A stretch of DNA of 64,000 nt from Amycolatopsis sp. CA-126428 (lineage in GTDB: Bacteria > Actinomycetota > Actinomycetes > Mycobacteriales > Pseudonocardiaceae). Below, one piece after another: positions 25,752-35,768 of the stretch. The notes under the pieces were generated by a model, which was not told where the DNA came from, made no database searches, and saw only the letters and a program-made list of their open reading frames with translations. The stretch is from positions 124,001-188,000 of the forward strand of contig NZ_PPHF01000136.1 of NCBI RefSeq assembly GCF_002904335.1, in the 5' to 3' direction. Position 1 is the first letter of the stretch; every line of letters begins with the position of its first letter. Made by a program: the position numbers and the translations under genes.

Positions 25752-27731
25752 GTGACGCACACCGCCGACGCCCCCGAAGTGCTCTGGCGCCCCGAGCCGG
25801 GCCATGTTGCCGACACCAAGATCGAAGCCTTCCGCCGGTGGCTGCGCGCCGAGCGCGGTGTGGAGGTGGACGACTACCGCTCGCTGTGGGAGTTCTCGGT
25901 CGAGCGCGGCCCGGACTTCTGGGCGGCGGTCGCGGACTTCCTCGGCGTCCGCTGGCACGACCAGCCGGGTGAGGTGCTTTCGGGCGGGATGCCGGACGCC
26001 GTCTGGTTCGAGGGCGGCACGCTGAACTACGCCGAGCACGCGCTCACCCCCGGCGTCGCGGGCGCCGCGAAGGCCGACGACGAGACGGCGGTCATCTTCC
26101 ACCGCGAAGACGGCTTCGCGAGCCACCTGACGTACGGCAAGCTTCGCGCGCAGGTCGCCGCGGCCCGCGCCGCGTTCCTCGAACTGGGCGTCGGCAAGGG
26201 CGACCGGGTCGTCGCCTTGGCGCCGAACTGCCCGCAGACACTCGTCGCGTTCCTCGCCGCGGCGAGCATCGGGGCCATCTGGTCGTCCTGCTCGCCGGAC
26301 TTCGGCGTCCGCGCGGTCGCGGACCGGTTCGTGCAGATCGAGCCGAAGGTGCTCTTCGCGGTCAACGCCTACGCGTACAACGGCCGCCAGTTCGACATCC
26401 GGACGACGATCGCCGACCTCCAGGCGCAGCTGCCGTCGCTCGCCGCGACCGTGCTCGTCGAGTACGTCGGCGAGGGCCGGATGGACGGCACGCTCGACTG
26501 GGACGAGCTGCTCGCGCAGCACGCCGGCGCGCCGCTGCTGTTCGAGCCGGTCGAGTTCGCGCACCCGCTGTGGGTGCTGTACTCGTCGGGCACGACCGGC
26601 CTGCCGAAGGGCATCGTGCACGGGCACGGCGGCATCACGCTGGAGCACCTCAAGGCCCTCGCGCTGCAGACCGACCTCGGGCCCGGCGACCGGTTCTTCT
26701 GGTTCAGCACCACCGGCTGGATGATGTGGAACTTCCTCGTCTCCGGTCTGCTGGTCGGCACCACGATCGTCCTCTACGACGGCAGCCCGGGGTTCCCGGA
26801 CCTGAACGCGCTCTGGCACCTGGCCGAGCAGCACCGCGTCACCTACTTCGGCACGTCGGCGCCGTTCATCCAGAGCTGCCTCAAGGCCGGCATCGAGCCC
26901 GCCGAGCGCTACGACCTGACCGGCCTGCGCGCGCTGGGCTCCACGGGCGCGCCGCTGAGCGTCGAAGGCTTCCGGTGGATCGTCGACGAGGTCGGGAAGA
27001 ACGTCCAGATCTGCTCGGTCTCCGGCGGCACCGACCTGTGCGCGGCGTTCGTCGCGTCGGCGCCCGACGTGCCGGTGTGGCTCGGCGAGCTGTCCTGCCC
27101 GGCGCTCGGTGCCGCGGTGAACGCCTTCGACGAGGCGGGCAACGCCGTCGTCGAGCAGGTCGGCGAGCTGGTCATCACGAAGCCGATGCCGTCGATGCCG
27201 GTGTTCTTCTGGAACGACCCCGACGGCTCGCGGCTGCGTGAGGCGTACTTCGAGATGTACCCCGGGCTGTGGCGCCACGGGGACTGGATCCGGATCACCG
27301 ACCGCGGCTCGGCGGTGATCTACGGCCGCAGCGATTCGACGCTCAACCGCGGCGGCGTCCGGATGGGCACGGCGGAGTTCTACCGGGTCGTCGAGGGCTA
27401 CGACGAGATCGCGGATTCCCTGGTCGTGGACACTTCGGCGGCCGGGAACGAGGATGGTCAGCTGATCTGCTTCGTGGTGCTCGCCGGTGGCGTCGCGCTC
27501 GAAGACGTCGAGCCGCGGCTGCGCAAGGAGCTTCGTAGCGCGCTGTCACCGCGCCATGTACCCGATCGGTTTGTCGTGGTTTCCGAGATTCCTCGTACCT
27601 TGAACGGTAAGAAGTGTGAGGTACCGGTGAAGAAGATCCTCGCCGGTGTGGCTCCCGACCGGGCCGTCAGCCGTGACGCACTGGCCAACCCGGCGGCGCT
27701 GGCGCCGTTCGTGGAGCTCGCCGGGGGGTAG
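25752..27731 (+). CDS. aacS: Acetoacetate--CoA ligase (acetoacetyl-CoA synthetase)
   Basis: This 659-residue adenylate-forming enzyme activates acetoacetate to acetoacetyl-CoA in the cytoplasm. The N-terminal ACAS segment DYRSLWEFSVERGPDFW, the AMP/phosphate loop YSSGTTGLPKG, the FSTTGWMMWNFLVSGLL core and the C-terminal catalytic Lys in PRTLNGKKCEVPVKK all match acetoacetyl-CoA synthetases rather than acetyl-CoA synthetases. It would feed ketone bodies or leucine breakdown products into polyketide, PHB or central metabolism. A TAGGCT box six bases before the GTG suggests a leaderless transcript. It is followed by the MprF-like gene. Confidence 0.94.
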   Translation: MTHTADAPEVLWRPEPGHVADTKIEAFRRWLRAERGVEVDDYRSLWEFSVERGPDFWAAVADFLGVRWHDQPGEVLSGGMPDAVWFEGGTLNYAEHALTPGVAGAAKADDETAVIFHREDGFASHLTYGKLRAQVAAARAAFLELGVGKGDRVVALAPNCPQTLVAFLAAASIGAIWSSCSPDFGVRAVADRFVQIEPKVLFAVNAYAYNGRQFDIRTTIADLQAQLPSLAATVLVEYVGEGRMDGTLDWDELLAQHAGAPLLFEPVEFAHPLWVLYSSGTTGLPKGIVHGHGGITLEHLKALALQTDLGPGDRFFWFSTTGWMMWNFLVSGLLVGTTIVLYDGSPGFPDLNALWHLAEQHRVTYFGTSAPFIQSCLKAGIEPAERYDLTGLRALGSTGAPLSVEGFRWIVDEVGKNVQICSVSGGTDLCAAFVASAPDVPVWLGELSCPALGAAVNAFDEAGNAVVEQVGELVITKPMPSMPVFFWNDPDGSRLREAYFEMYPGLWRHGDWIRITDRGSAVIYGRSDSTLNRGGVRMGTAEFYRVVEGYDEIADSLVVDTSAAGNEDGQLICFVVLAGGVALEDVEPRLRKELRSALSPRHVPDRFVVVSEIPRTLNGKKCEVPVKKILAGVAPDRAVSRDALANPAALAPFVELAGG

Positions 27732-27771
27732 ATGGGGGAAGCATGATCATCCACGGCGGGTTGTACAGGTG

Positions 27772-29484
27772 GTGACGGGGACACGCGCGCAGATCACCTG
27801 GAAGGCGGCCGGGGCCACCACGGTCGGGGCGATCACCTGGGTGACCCGGCTGGCGGGGCTGATGACCCTGGTCTCGATCCTGATCCCGGCCGGGCGGCGC
27901 AGCCTGCGCGGGCACCTGGCCGAGTGGCTGGAGCTGCCGCAGGAGGCCACGGTCGCCGCGGCGACCGTGGCGCTGGTCATGGGGGTACTGCTGGTGATGC
28001 TGGCCGCGGGGCTCCGGCGTCGCAAGCGCCGGGCCTGGCAGCTGGCGGTCGGCGCGACGGTGCTGCTCACGATGTCGCACCTCGGGCTGAAGCACGTCTT
28101 CGGCGCCGGCCTGGTGTCGGTGGTGCTGCTGGTGGGCCTGATCGCGAACCGGCGCTACTTCGTGGCGAAGCCGGACCCGGTGGTCGGCCGCTGGCGGGCG
28201 GTGCGGGTCTTCGTCCAGCTGGCGATGGCCGGGTTCGTGATCAACGTCATCCTGCTGTCCGTGGCGCCGCACACGGCCCTGGAGCCGATGGGCTTCGGCG
28301 ACCGGCTCGCGGAGTCGGCGCTCGCGCTGGTCGCCGCGAGCGGGCCCGCGGTGTTCCACCAGATGTGGCTGGAGGACCTCACCGCCGCCGTCGGCCTGCT
28401 GTTCGGCCTCGCCGCCCTCCTGGTTTCGGCGTACTTCCTGCTGCGCTCGGCCGAGCCGGCGCCGCGGCTGAGCGACGAGGAGGTCGCGCGGCTGCGCCGG
28501 CTGCTGGACGAGCACGGCGAACGGGACTCGCTCGGGTACTTCGCGTTGCGGCGGGACAAGTTCGCGGTGTTCTCGAAGACGGGCAAGGCCGCGGTCACCT
28601 ACCGCGTGATCGCCGGGGTCGCGCTCTGCTCGGCCGACCCGCTGGGCGACCACGAGGCCTGGCCGGGCGCGATCGAGGAGTACCTGGAGGTCTGCCGCCG
28701 CGGCGGCTGGGTCCCGGCGGCGATGGGCGTGTCGGAGCTCGGCGCCACGGTCTGGGCCCGCTTCGGCCTGGAGGTCCTGGAGATCGGCGACGAAGCCGTC
28801 GTCGACGCGGCCGGCTTCACCCTGGACGGCCGCACCATGCGCGGCGTCCGCCAGGCGGCGGCCCGCACCAAGCGCGCGGGCTACAAGGTGCTGGTGCGCC
28901 GGGCCGAGGACCTGCGTCCCGGCGAACTGGCCGAACTGGAGGTCCTGGCGGCCAACTGGCGCGGAACGGACACCGAGCGCGGCTTCTCGATGGCGCTGGG
29001 CCGCATGGGCGACCCCCGTTCAGTGCTGGTGACAGCCGAGCAGGGCGGCCGCGTCCGCGGCGTGCTCCAGTTCGTACCGTGGGGACCGACCGGGCTCTCC
29101 CTGGACGTCATGCGCCGCGACCGCACGGCCGACAACGGCGTCAACGAGCTGATGATCTCGGAGCTCCTGCTGGCGGCAAGCCGCCACGGCGTCTCACAGG
29201 TCTCCCTGAACTTCGCGGCGTTCCGCGCGCTGATGGAACAAGGGCAGCGCATCGGCGCGGGCCCGGTCGCCAAGTCGGCGGCGAAGGTGCTGCACTTCTT
29301 CTCGCGCTGGATCCAGATCGAGACGCTGTACCGCTTCAACGCGAAGTTCCAGCCACGCTGGGTGCCTCGCTACTTGGTGTATCCGGGAGTGCGCGAACTC
29401 CCGCGCGTCGGCATCGCAACGTTCGAGGCCGAAGGCCTGGGCGGCCGCTCTCCGCGCCTGCTCAGGCTGCTGCGCCGAGCGTGA
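27772..29484 (+). CDS. MprF/LysX-like phosphatidylglycerol lysyltransferase-domain membrane protein
   Basis: This protein of about 570 residues has six or so N-terminal helices (about 1-230), then a cytoplasmic DUF2156 double-GNAT transferase domain, with GYFALRRDKFAVFSKTGKAA and LSLDVMRRDRTADNGVNELM as family landmarks. MprF-type enzymes move an aminoacyl group from tRNA to phosphatidylglycerol, lowering membrane negative charge. The mycobacterial LysX protein fuses this to a lysyl-tRNA synthetase; here that part is absent. GTG at 27772 or 27769 starts the gene, with a poor ribosome site. Two tRNA genes follow. Confidence 0.85.
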   Translation: MTGTRAQITWKAAGATTVGAITWVTRLAGLMTLVSILIPAGRRSLRGHLAEWLELPQEATVAAATVALVMGVLLVMLAAGLRRRKRRAWQLAVGATVLLTMSHLGLKHVFGAGLVSVVLLVGLIANRRYFVAKPDPVVGRWRAVRVFVQLAMAGFVINVILLSVAPHTALEPMGFGDRLAESALALVAASGPAVFHQMWLEDLTAAVGLLFGLAALLVSAYFLLRSAEPAPRLSDEEVARLRRLLDEHGERDSLGYFALRRDKFAVFSKTGKAAVTYRVIAGVALCSADPLGDHEAWPGAIEEYLEVCRRGGWVPAAMGVSELGATVWARFGLEVLEIGDEAVVDAAGFTLDGRTMRGVRQAAARTKRAGYKVLVRRAEDLRPGELAELEVLAANWRGTDTERGFSMALGRMGDPRSVLVTAEQGGRVRGVLQFVPWGPTGLSLDVMRRDRTADNGVNELMISELLLAASRHGVSQVSLNFAAFRALMEQGQRIGAGPVAKSAAKVLHFFSRWIQIETLYRFNAKFQPRWVPRYLVYPGVRELPRVGIATFEAEGLGGRSPRLLRLLRRA

Positions 29485-29549
29485 GGGGGGTGCTGTCGAA
29501 GGGGGTTCGGGGGGTGTGTAACCTATCTGAGCAGTGGTCGTTGGGCCCA

Positions 29550-29639
29550 GGAGGCTTCGCCTAGTCTGGTCTATGGCGCCGCACTGCTAATGCGGTTGGG
29601 GGTAACCCCCCCTCCCGGGTTCAAATCCCGGAGCCTCCG
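29550..29639 (+). tRNA. tRNA-Ser (anticodon GCT)
   Basis: A 90-nt class II tRNA. The acceptor stem pairs GGAGGCT with AGCCTCC and has discriminator G. The anticodon loop CTGCTAA carries GCT between CCGCA and TGCGG arms, and a long variable arm (TTGGGGGTAACCCCCC) precedes the T arm GGGTTCAAATCCC. No CCA is encoded. Confidence 0.95.
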
Positions 29640-29680
29640 CTGGTGCCCGGTTCGCCGGGTGCTAGGTTACAACTGAACAC

Positions 29681-29754
29681 GCGCCCGTAGCTCAGCTGGA
29701 TAGAGCATCTGACTACGGATCAGAAGGTCAGGGGTTCGAATCCCTTCGGGCGCA
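29681..29754 (+). tRNA. tRNA-Arg (anticodon ACG)
   Basis: A 74-nt class I tRNA. The acceptor stem is GCGCCCG with CGGGCGC and discriminator A. The anticodon loop CTACGGA has ACG between TCTGA and TCAGA arms, and the T arm is AGGGGTTCGAATCCCTT. It lies 41 bases after tRNA-Ser, probably on the same transcript. Confidence 0.96.
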
Positions 29755-29771
29755 CGTCTGGTTGAGACAGC

Positions 29772-29806
29772 AAACGGCCCCCTCTCACGAGGGGGCCGTT
29801 TCTCTT
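29772..29806 (+). terminator. Rho-independent terminator after the tRNA genes
   Basis: A perfect 12-bp stem (29772-29783 with 29790-29801) and 6-base loop are followed by CTCTTTT, 17 bases after tRNA-Arg. Confidence 0.85.
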
Positions 29807-29903
29807 TTCCGTGCGGCGCTTGCGGGCCGGTGGCGTCCGCGCGTCGAAATGTGTTTCGGGTGACCGAGTATTGCCTTCGCGGCCGGAAACGAGTGGGCCG
29901 CGG

Positions 29904-32543
29904 CTAACCGGCGCCGTAGCAGAGGAAGCCCGAGGCCGCGGCCTTCGTGGCCGGGTCGGCGTTCCGGAAGTCCCGGCGCGCCATGGCCAGCGCCGTGGCC
30001 GGGCCTGCGCCCCCGCGGAGGTGGCTGTGCAGGCGCAGCATCAGGGCGTGGCTTGCCTCGTCCGGTACCGGGACCACGCTCGCGATCAGGCTCGTCGCGC
30101 CCATCGCGAGCAGGGCCGCGGCCAAGCCGAGCAGCTCGTCGCCCGGGCGGACCACGGACAGGCCGGATTCGCACGCGGACAGGATGACGTGCTTCGGGGG
30201 CCGGGGCAGCCGTTCCAGGTCGTAGACCGTCAACGGGCCGTCGACCAGCTGGAGGGCCGAAAAGAGCGGGTTGTCCGCGCGGAACCGGCCGTGGGCCGCG
30301 ATGTGGGCCAGCTCGGCGCCGTCGAGGGCCGCTGTCACCGCTGTGACCGTTGCGTTGCGGCCCGTGAACCTCCGGGCGCCTCGGTAGCGGCTCGCCAGCG
30401 TCACGACTTCGGCGACCGAGTGCGGCAGGCCCGGGCCCGCGGCGAACACCCGGGCTCCGGTCGAGCCCGCCGTCGCGGTGGCGGCGCGCAGCCACAGCGC
30501 CGCCGACGGCGTCACCGACACCGGGCGACCGGCGCAGGACGGCAGCACCGCCCACGGCATCGCGTGCAAGGCGCCCGTCGGCACGATGATCAGCGGGCCG
30601 TCGCCGAGGTCCGGCCGCAGCGGCTCGACGAGCCACCGGTCCAGGACGGCGGCCTGGTGCTCGACCAGGCCCGGGCCGGCCGGGAGCGCGGTCGACGTGC
30701 CGTAGGCGAGCCGGCGCAGGCCGAAGCGCAGCGCCGTCAAGGCTTGCTCGATCTCGGCGACCGCGCCCAGCCGGTGCAGCCGGACCGAATCCGCGTGGAC
30801 GACGACGGCGTGCAACTCGCCGTCCGCGGCCACGTACTCCACCAGCGCCGCCGGGCCGAGCGCGGCGCGCAGCCCGGCGACGGAGTCCAGCGCCCCGATC
30901 CGCGCGCCGAGATCCCCGTTCACGCGGTGGGAGCGTCGCCGGATCGCCGACTCGAGGGCTTTTTGCCGGCGCAGCAGGACCGCCGGGTCGCCGCCGCCCT
31001 CCGCGGCCGCGCCCAGCCCGGCCACGACCTGACGCAGCTCGGCGAGCTGCCGGCCCAGTTCGGCGTCGGCCACCGGCCGGGCGGGCCGCAGCAACAGAGC
31101 GCCCGCGCGCCAGCGCTCCAGCCAGGTCAACACCGCCTCCGGGTCCCCGGACTCCATCGCGAGCCGCAGGCCGAGGCGGGCGAGCTCGCCGGCGTGGCCC
31201 GCCGCGTGCACCCGCAGTTCGGTGGCCCCGAGGCCAGCGCGGAACCGCTCGAGCACCCGGATCCCCGCCAGGATCGCGGTTTCCGCGCCGGCCCGGTCCC
31301 CTTCGGACAGCCGGAGCAGGGCGCGCGCGTGCCACGCCCGTGCCTGCTGCTCCGCCGGCCGGCCGCGGTGCGCGAACGCCGGGTGGGCGAGCTCGCGCCG
31401 CGCGACGGCGACGCGGCCGGCCTCGAGCGCGGTCCGGGCCACGATCAGCCGCGCGTCCAGCGCCTCCACCACCCAGCCCGCCCGCAGCAGGGCCGCGGCC
31501 GACCGGCGGCCCGCGCGGATCACGGCGTCGCCCCGGTGGCCGCCTTCCCAGCGCGCCCGCAGCGCGAGGTAGCCGGCGAGGGCCGCCCAACCGGGACGGC
31601 GTTGCCCGATCGCGGACCGCCGCGCCCGTTCGGCCTGCTCACCCGCCACCTCGATGTCCCCGTCGAGCAGCGCCGCGCGCGCGAGCAGCAGCCGGGCCTG
31701 GACGAGGTCGACGGCGTTGCGCTGGCCGGCGAACCGCTCCACCGCCAGCTCGGCCGCCTGCCGCGCGTCCTTCACCAGGAGCGCCGAGAGCAGTGCTTCG
31801 GCCCGTTCGATCGGCAGCAGTCCCGGGTCCCGTCCCGAATCCCGGTACTGCTCGGCGGCTTCGTCGAACGCGGCCAGCGCGGCCGGCAGGTCCCCGCGGG
31901 CGACGGCGGCGAGCCCGCGGTTGTGGTGGACGGTCGCGGTCTTGCCCAGGTACCCGCTCGCCGTGTACGCGGCTTCGGCGCGGCCGAGGTCTTCCTCGGC
32001 GGCCCGCCAGTCCCGCCGGTGCACGTGGACGAGGCTGCGGTTGTTGCGGATGTCGGCCTCCAGCACCGCGTCCCCACCGGATCGCCGCAGCGCGGCCAGC
32101 GCGTCGCCGTACCCGGCCGCGGCCTCGTCGAAGCGGCCGGCCTCGGTCAGCACCAGCGCCCGCAGCATCCGCAGCCGCGCGCGGGATGAGCCGTGCAGGG
32201 CGGGCGCGGCCCGGTCGAGCTGCGCGAGCGCGTCGTCGAACCGGCCGGTCAGCGACCGCAGGTACGCCAGCGATCCCCGCGCTTCGGCCGCCCGGACGGC
32301 CAGTCCCGCCGCTTCCGCGGTCCCGACCGCGGCGAGCAGGTACCGCTCGGCCGTGGCCAGGTCGCCCAGCGCCGTGTGCGCCATCCCGAGGGCCCGCTCG
32401 GCGACGGCCACCGGTTCGCGGCCGTCACCCGCGGCGGCCAGGACGAGCTTCGCGAGCCGGCACGCCCGGGGCGGCGCGGTGTAGGCGAGGTCGACGGCGT
32501 CGAGGGCGCGACGCAGATTCGCACCGCCCTCCTCGCTGGTCAT
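29904..32543 (-). CDS. TPR-CHAT domain protein (caspase-like cysteine protease)
   Basis: This 879-residue cytoplasmic protein has TPR-like helical repeats over about residues 1-480 (AERYLLAAVGTAEAAGLA and LDRAAPALHGSSRARLRMLR are typical pieces) and a C-terminal CHAT domain from about 560. The caspase-type dyad is intact: His751 in AELAHIAAHGRF and Cys791 in VILSACESGL, 40 residues apart. CHAT enzymes cleave partner proteins when their TPR part is triggered, for instance in gasdermin and Craspase systems. The ATG at 32543 has GAGG five bases upstream. It is divergent from an intracellular S8 protease, 94 bp away, next to tRNA genes. No signal peptide is present. The trigger and target are unknown. 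Confidence 0.9.
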   Translation of the reverse strand: MTSEEGGANLRRALDAVDLAYTAPPRACRLAKLVLAAAGDGREPVAVAERALGMAHTALGDLATAERYLLAAVGTAEAAGLAVRAAEARGSLAYLRSLTGRFDDALAQLDRAAPALHGSSRARLRMLRALVLTEAGRFDEAAAGYGDALAALRRSGGDAVLEADIRNNRSLVHVHRRDWRAAEEDLGRAEAAYTASGYLGKTATVHHNRGLAAVARGDLPAALAAFDEAAEQYRDSGRDPGLLPIERAEALLSALLVKDARQAAELAVERFAGQRNAVDLVQARLLLARAALLDGDIEVAGEQAERARRSAIGQRRPGWAALAGYLALRARWEGGHRGDAVIRAGRRSAAALLRAGWVVEALDARLIVARTALEAGRVAVARRELAHPAFAHRGRPAEQQARAWHARALLRLSEGDRAGAETAILAGIRVLERFRAGLGATELRVHAAGHAGELARLGLRLAMESGDPEAVLTWLERWRAGALLLRPARPVADAELGRQLAELRQVVAGLGAAAEGGGDPAVLLRRQKALESAIRRRSHRVNGDLGARIGALDSVAGLRAALGPAALVEYVAADGELHAVVVHADSVRLHRLGAVAEIEQALTALRFGLRRLAYGTSTALPAGPGLVEHQAAVLDRWLVEPLRPDLGDGPLIIVPTGALHAMPWAVLPSCAGRPVSVTPSAALWLRAATATAGSTGARVFAAGPGLPHSVAEVVTLASRYRGARRFTGRNATVTAVTAALDGAELAHIAAHGRFRADNPLFSALQLVDGPLTVYDLERLPRPPKHVILSACESGLSVVRPGDELLGLAAALLAMGATSLIASVVPVPDEASHALMLRLHSHLRGGAGPATALAMARRDFRNADPATKAAASGFLCYGAG

Positions 32544-32637
32544 TTCCGCCTCGGCTTTCCGGCTACGCTGTATCAAACGGGTTCGTCACATTATCTCTAT
32601 CGCGCGAAACCACTTCGGCACATCAGGAGGGCAACCG

Positions 32638-33567
32638 ATGGGCGGACGACAGGGCGGCGCGGCGACACTGCAGCTCCACAGCCTGAAGCAGCTGATCGAA
32701 CGGGACGTCGAGGTTTCCGCCGACGTCGTCGTCGGGGTGGTCGACACCGGCGTGGTCGTGCTCGGGGGAAAGCCCCACCCGTACCTCGAAAAGAATCTGG
32801 TCGACGGCTGGCAGGACAACGAGGACATCCTGCCGGAGGACCTCCTGGAACTGGGCCGGTTCGACGGCCACGGCACGTTCGTCGCCGGGCTGATCAAGCA
32901 GGAGGCCCCGGGAGTGCGCATCGACGTGCGCCGCGCGCTGGACCTCTCGGACACCCGGAAGCCCGATCAGGTCGTCGCGGACTGCATCAGGGCGCTCGCC
33001 AGGGTGGACCACCTGCGGGTCGTCAACCTGTCGTTCTTCGGCGAGTCGGCGGAGGAAAACCAGGAGCCGGCCGAACTCAAGAGCGCGCTCGAGGAATTGT
33101 TCGACGAAAAGCCCGGCGTCGTGGTCGTCACGGCGGTCGCGAACCGGTGGACCGCCGACCGGCACTGGCCCGCCGCGTTCACCGAATGTTTTCCGCGGCT
33201 GATCGCGGTGGGGGCGACCGACGAATCCGTGACACCGGTTCCCCGTCTGCGGCCGCCGAGGGCGAGCTTCTGCAGCTGGTGGGACGGCGTCGACGTGTTC
33301 GCCGGCGGCTGCGGGGTCCTCGGCCCCAGCGTGCTGCGCACGATTCCGGGGCTCGTCGAGCAGGACACGTTCAGCTTCAGCACGTGGAGCGGCGCGTCCT
33401 TCGCCGCGGCGAAGGTGTCGGGTCTGCTCGCCAAGGCGTTCGCCGGCGGCGCGTCCTCCGCCGAGGACGCGATCGAGAAGGTGATCTCTCCGTCGCTGCC
33501 GCGCATCCCGCTCCCGGGGCAGTCCGCCGACAAGCCCGTCATCCTCGGGAACTGGCCTTCGGAGTAG
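32638..33567 (+). CDS. Intracellular subtilisin-like (S8) serine protease, partner of the CHAT gene
   Basis: This is a compact 309-residue S8 protease. The triad is Asp36 in GVVDTGV, His78 in FDGHGTFVAG and Ser254 in STWSGASFAAAK, with the oxyanion Asn in TAVANRW. There is no signal peptide and no long pro-domain, so it should act in the cytoplasm, unlike most actinobacterial subtilases. It is transcribed away from the CHAT gene from a shared 94-bp region, after AGGAGG. The pairing suggests a proteolytic relay in which one enzyme activates or restrains the other; that is inference. A GC-rich hairpin follows the stop. Confidence 0.9.
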   Translation: MGGRQGGAATLQLHSLKQLIERDVEVSADVVVGVVDTGVVVLGGKPHPYLEKNLVDGWQDNEDILPEDLLELGRFDGHGTFVAGLIKQEAPGVRIDVRRALDLSDTRKPDQVVADCIRALARVDHLRVVNLSFFGESAEENQEPAELKSALEELFDEKPGVVVVTAVANRWTADRHWPAAFTECFPRLIAVGATDESVTPVPRLRPPRASFCSWWDGVDVFAGGCGVLGPSVLRTIPGLVEQDTFSFSTWSGASFAAAKVSGLLAKAFAGGASSAEDAIEKVISPSLPRIPLPGQSADKPVILGNWPSE

Positions 33568-33571
33568 CCCG

Positions 33572-33598
33572 TCCCGGCCCGGTATCAGCGGGCCGGGA
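33572..33598 (+). terminator. GC-rich hairpin after the S8 protease
   Basis: A perfect 10-bp stem (33572-33581 with 33589-33598) with a 7-base loop lies five bases after the stop. There is no T run, so it may only attenuate transcription into the small gene at 33656 or stabilise the mRNA end. Confidence 0.5.
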
Positions 33599-33655
33599 GG
33601 TCCCTCTGCTTTACGCACCCGCCGACAGCCGGCGCGTACAGCGAGGAGGGGTCTC

Positions 33656-33946
33656 ATGGCACAGGCAACCGTTTTCCGGAAGCGTCCCTGCCACAACTGC
33701 GGCGGACGCTACTTCGTCGCGACGATCTCGGTGTTCTGGGCGGTGCTCGCCATCGCCATCGCGCTCGGGGGCATCGCGAAGGCCGTCGCCGGCAGCGGCG
33801 TGCTGGCCGCGGCGCACGGCGGCATCCCGCACCCCACCAACATCGTGGGGGCCGGGTTCTGGGCCGTCGGCGGAATCGTCGTCGCCGGGTTGGTGGCGCT
33901 GATCGGCCGCGGCTACCGCTGCATCGGCTGCGACAGCCCGCGGTGA
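33656..33946 (+). CDS. Small two-helix membrane protein with CxxC pairs at both ends
   Basis: I do not recognise the family. The 96-residue product has a CHNC pair at residues 12-15, two hydrophobic segments (about 18-50 and 62-84) and a second CIGC pair at 89-92. The four cysteines could bind one zinc on the cytoplasmic side if both ends face inward. GAGGAGG six bases before the ATG supports expression. It lies 88 bases after the S8 protease in the same direction, so it may belong to that module or stand alone. Confidence 0.65.
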   Translation: MAQATVFRKRPCHNCGGRYFVATISVFWAVLAIAIALGGIAKAVAGSGVLAAAHGGIPHPTNIVGAGFWAVGGIVVAGLVALIGRGYRCIGCDSPR

Positions 33947-33995
33947 TCACTGCGCTGCGTAACCGGACTGGACCAGTGTGACGGCGGTACCGAGC

Positions 33996-34011
33996 ACTGG
34001 TCTTGACCACC
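33996..34011. promoter_or_regulatory. DasR-type (dre) box upstream of the chitinase operon
   Basis: ACTGGTCTTGACCACC matches the Streptomyces dre consensus ACTGGTCTAGACCACT at 14 of 16 bases. A weaker related sequence (ACTGGACCAGT) lies just upstream at 33967. Confidence 0.7.
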
Positions 34012-34039
34012 GGCCACGCTGCGTGGTGACGCTTCCCTA

Positions 34040-34055
34040 ATTGGTCTGGACCACG
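34040..34055. promoter_or_regulatory. Second DasR-type box upstream of the chitinase operon
   Basis: ATTGGTCTGGACCACG matches dre at 13 of 16 bases and ends 81 bases before the chitinase start. Paired GGTC/GACC repeats are a hallmark of actinomycete chitinase promoters, where GlcNAc-derived signals release DasR. Confidence 0.65.
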
Positions 34056-34136
34056 TAACGTTTGGGCAAACGGCGCAAAACACCGCCCTGGTCCCCGCCG
34101 GCGGTGTCGATCCCGCACCTGGCTCAAAGGAGAGCG

Positions 34137-35764
<1,628 letters not shown>

Positions 35765-35768
<4 letters not shown>

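Noticed and set aside
29720-29754. tRNA-Arg 3' end as an attachment site of an integrated element
   Set aside because: No second copy of the tRNA end and no integrase was found in the following sequence.
29811-32189. Very long open frame on the plus strand opposite the CHAT gene
   Set aside because: The translation is Arg/Gly/Gln-rich with no domain; long antisense frames are expected opposite high-GC genes. The minus strand has TPR and CHAT motifs.
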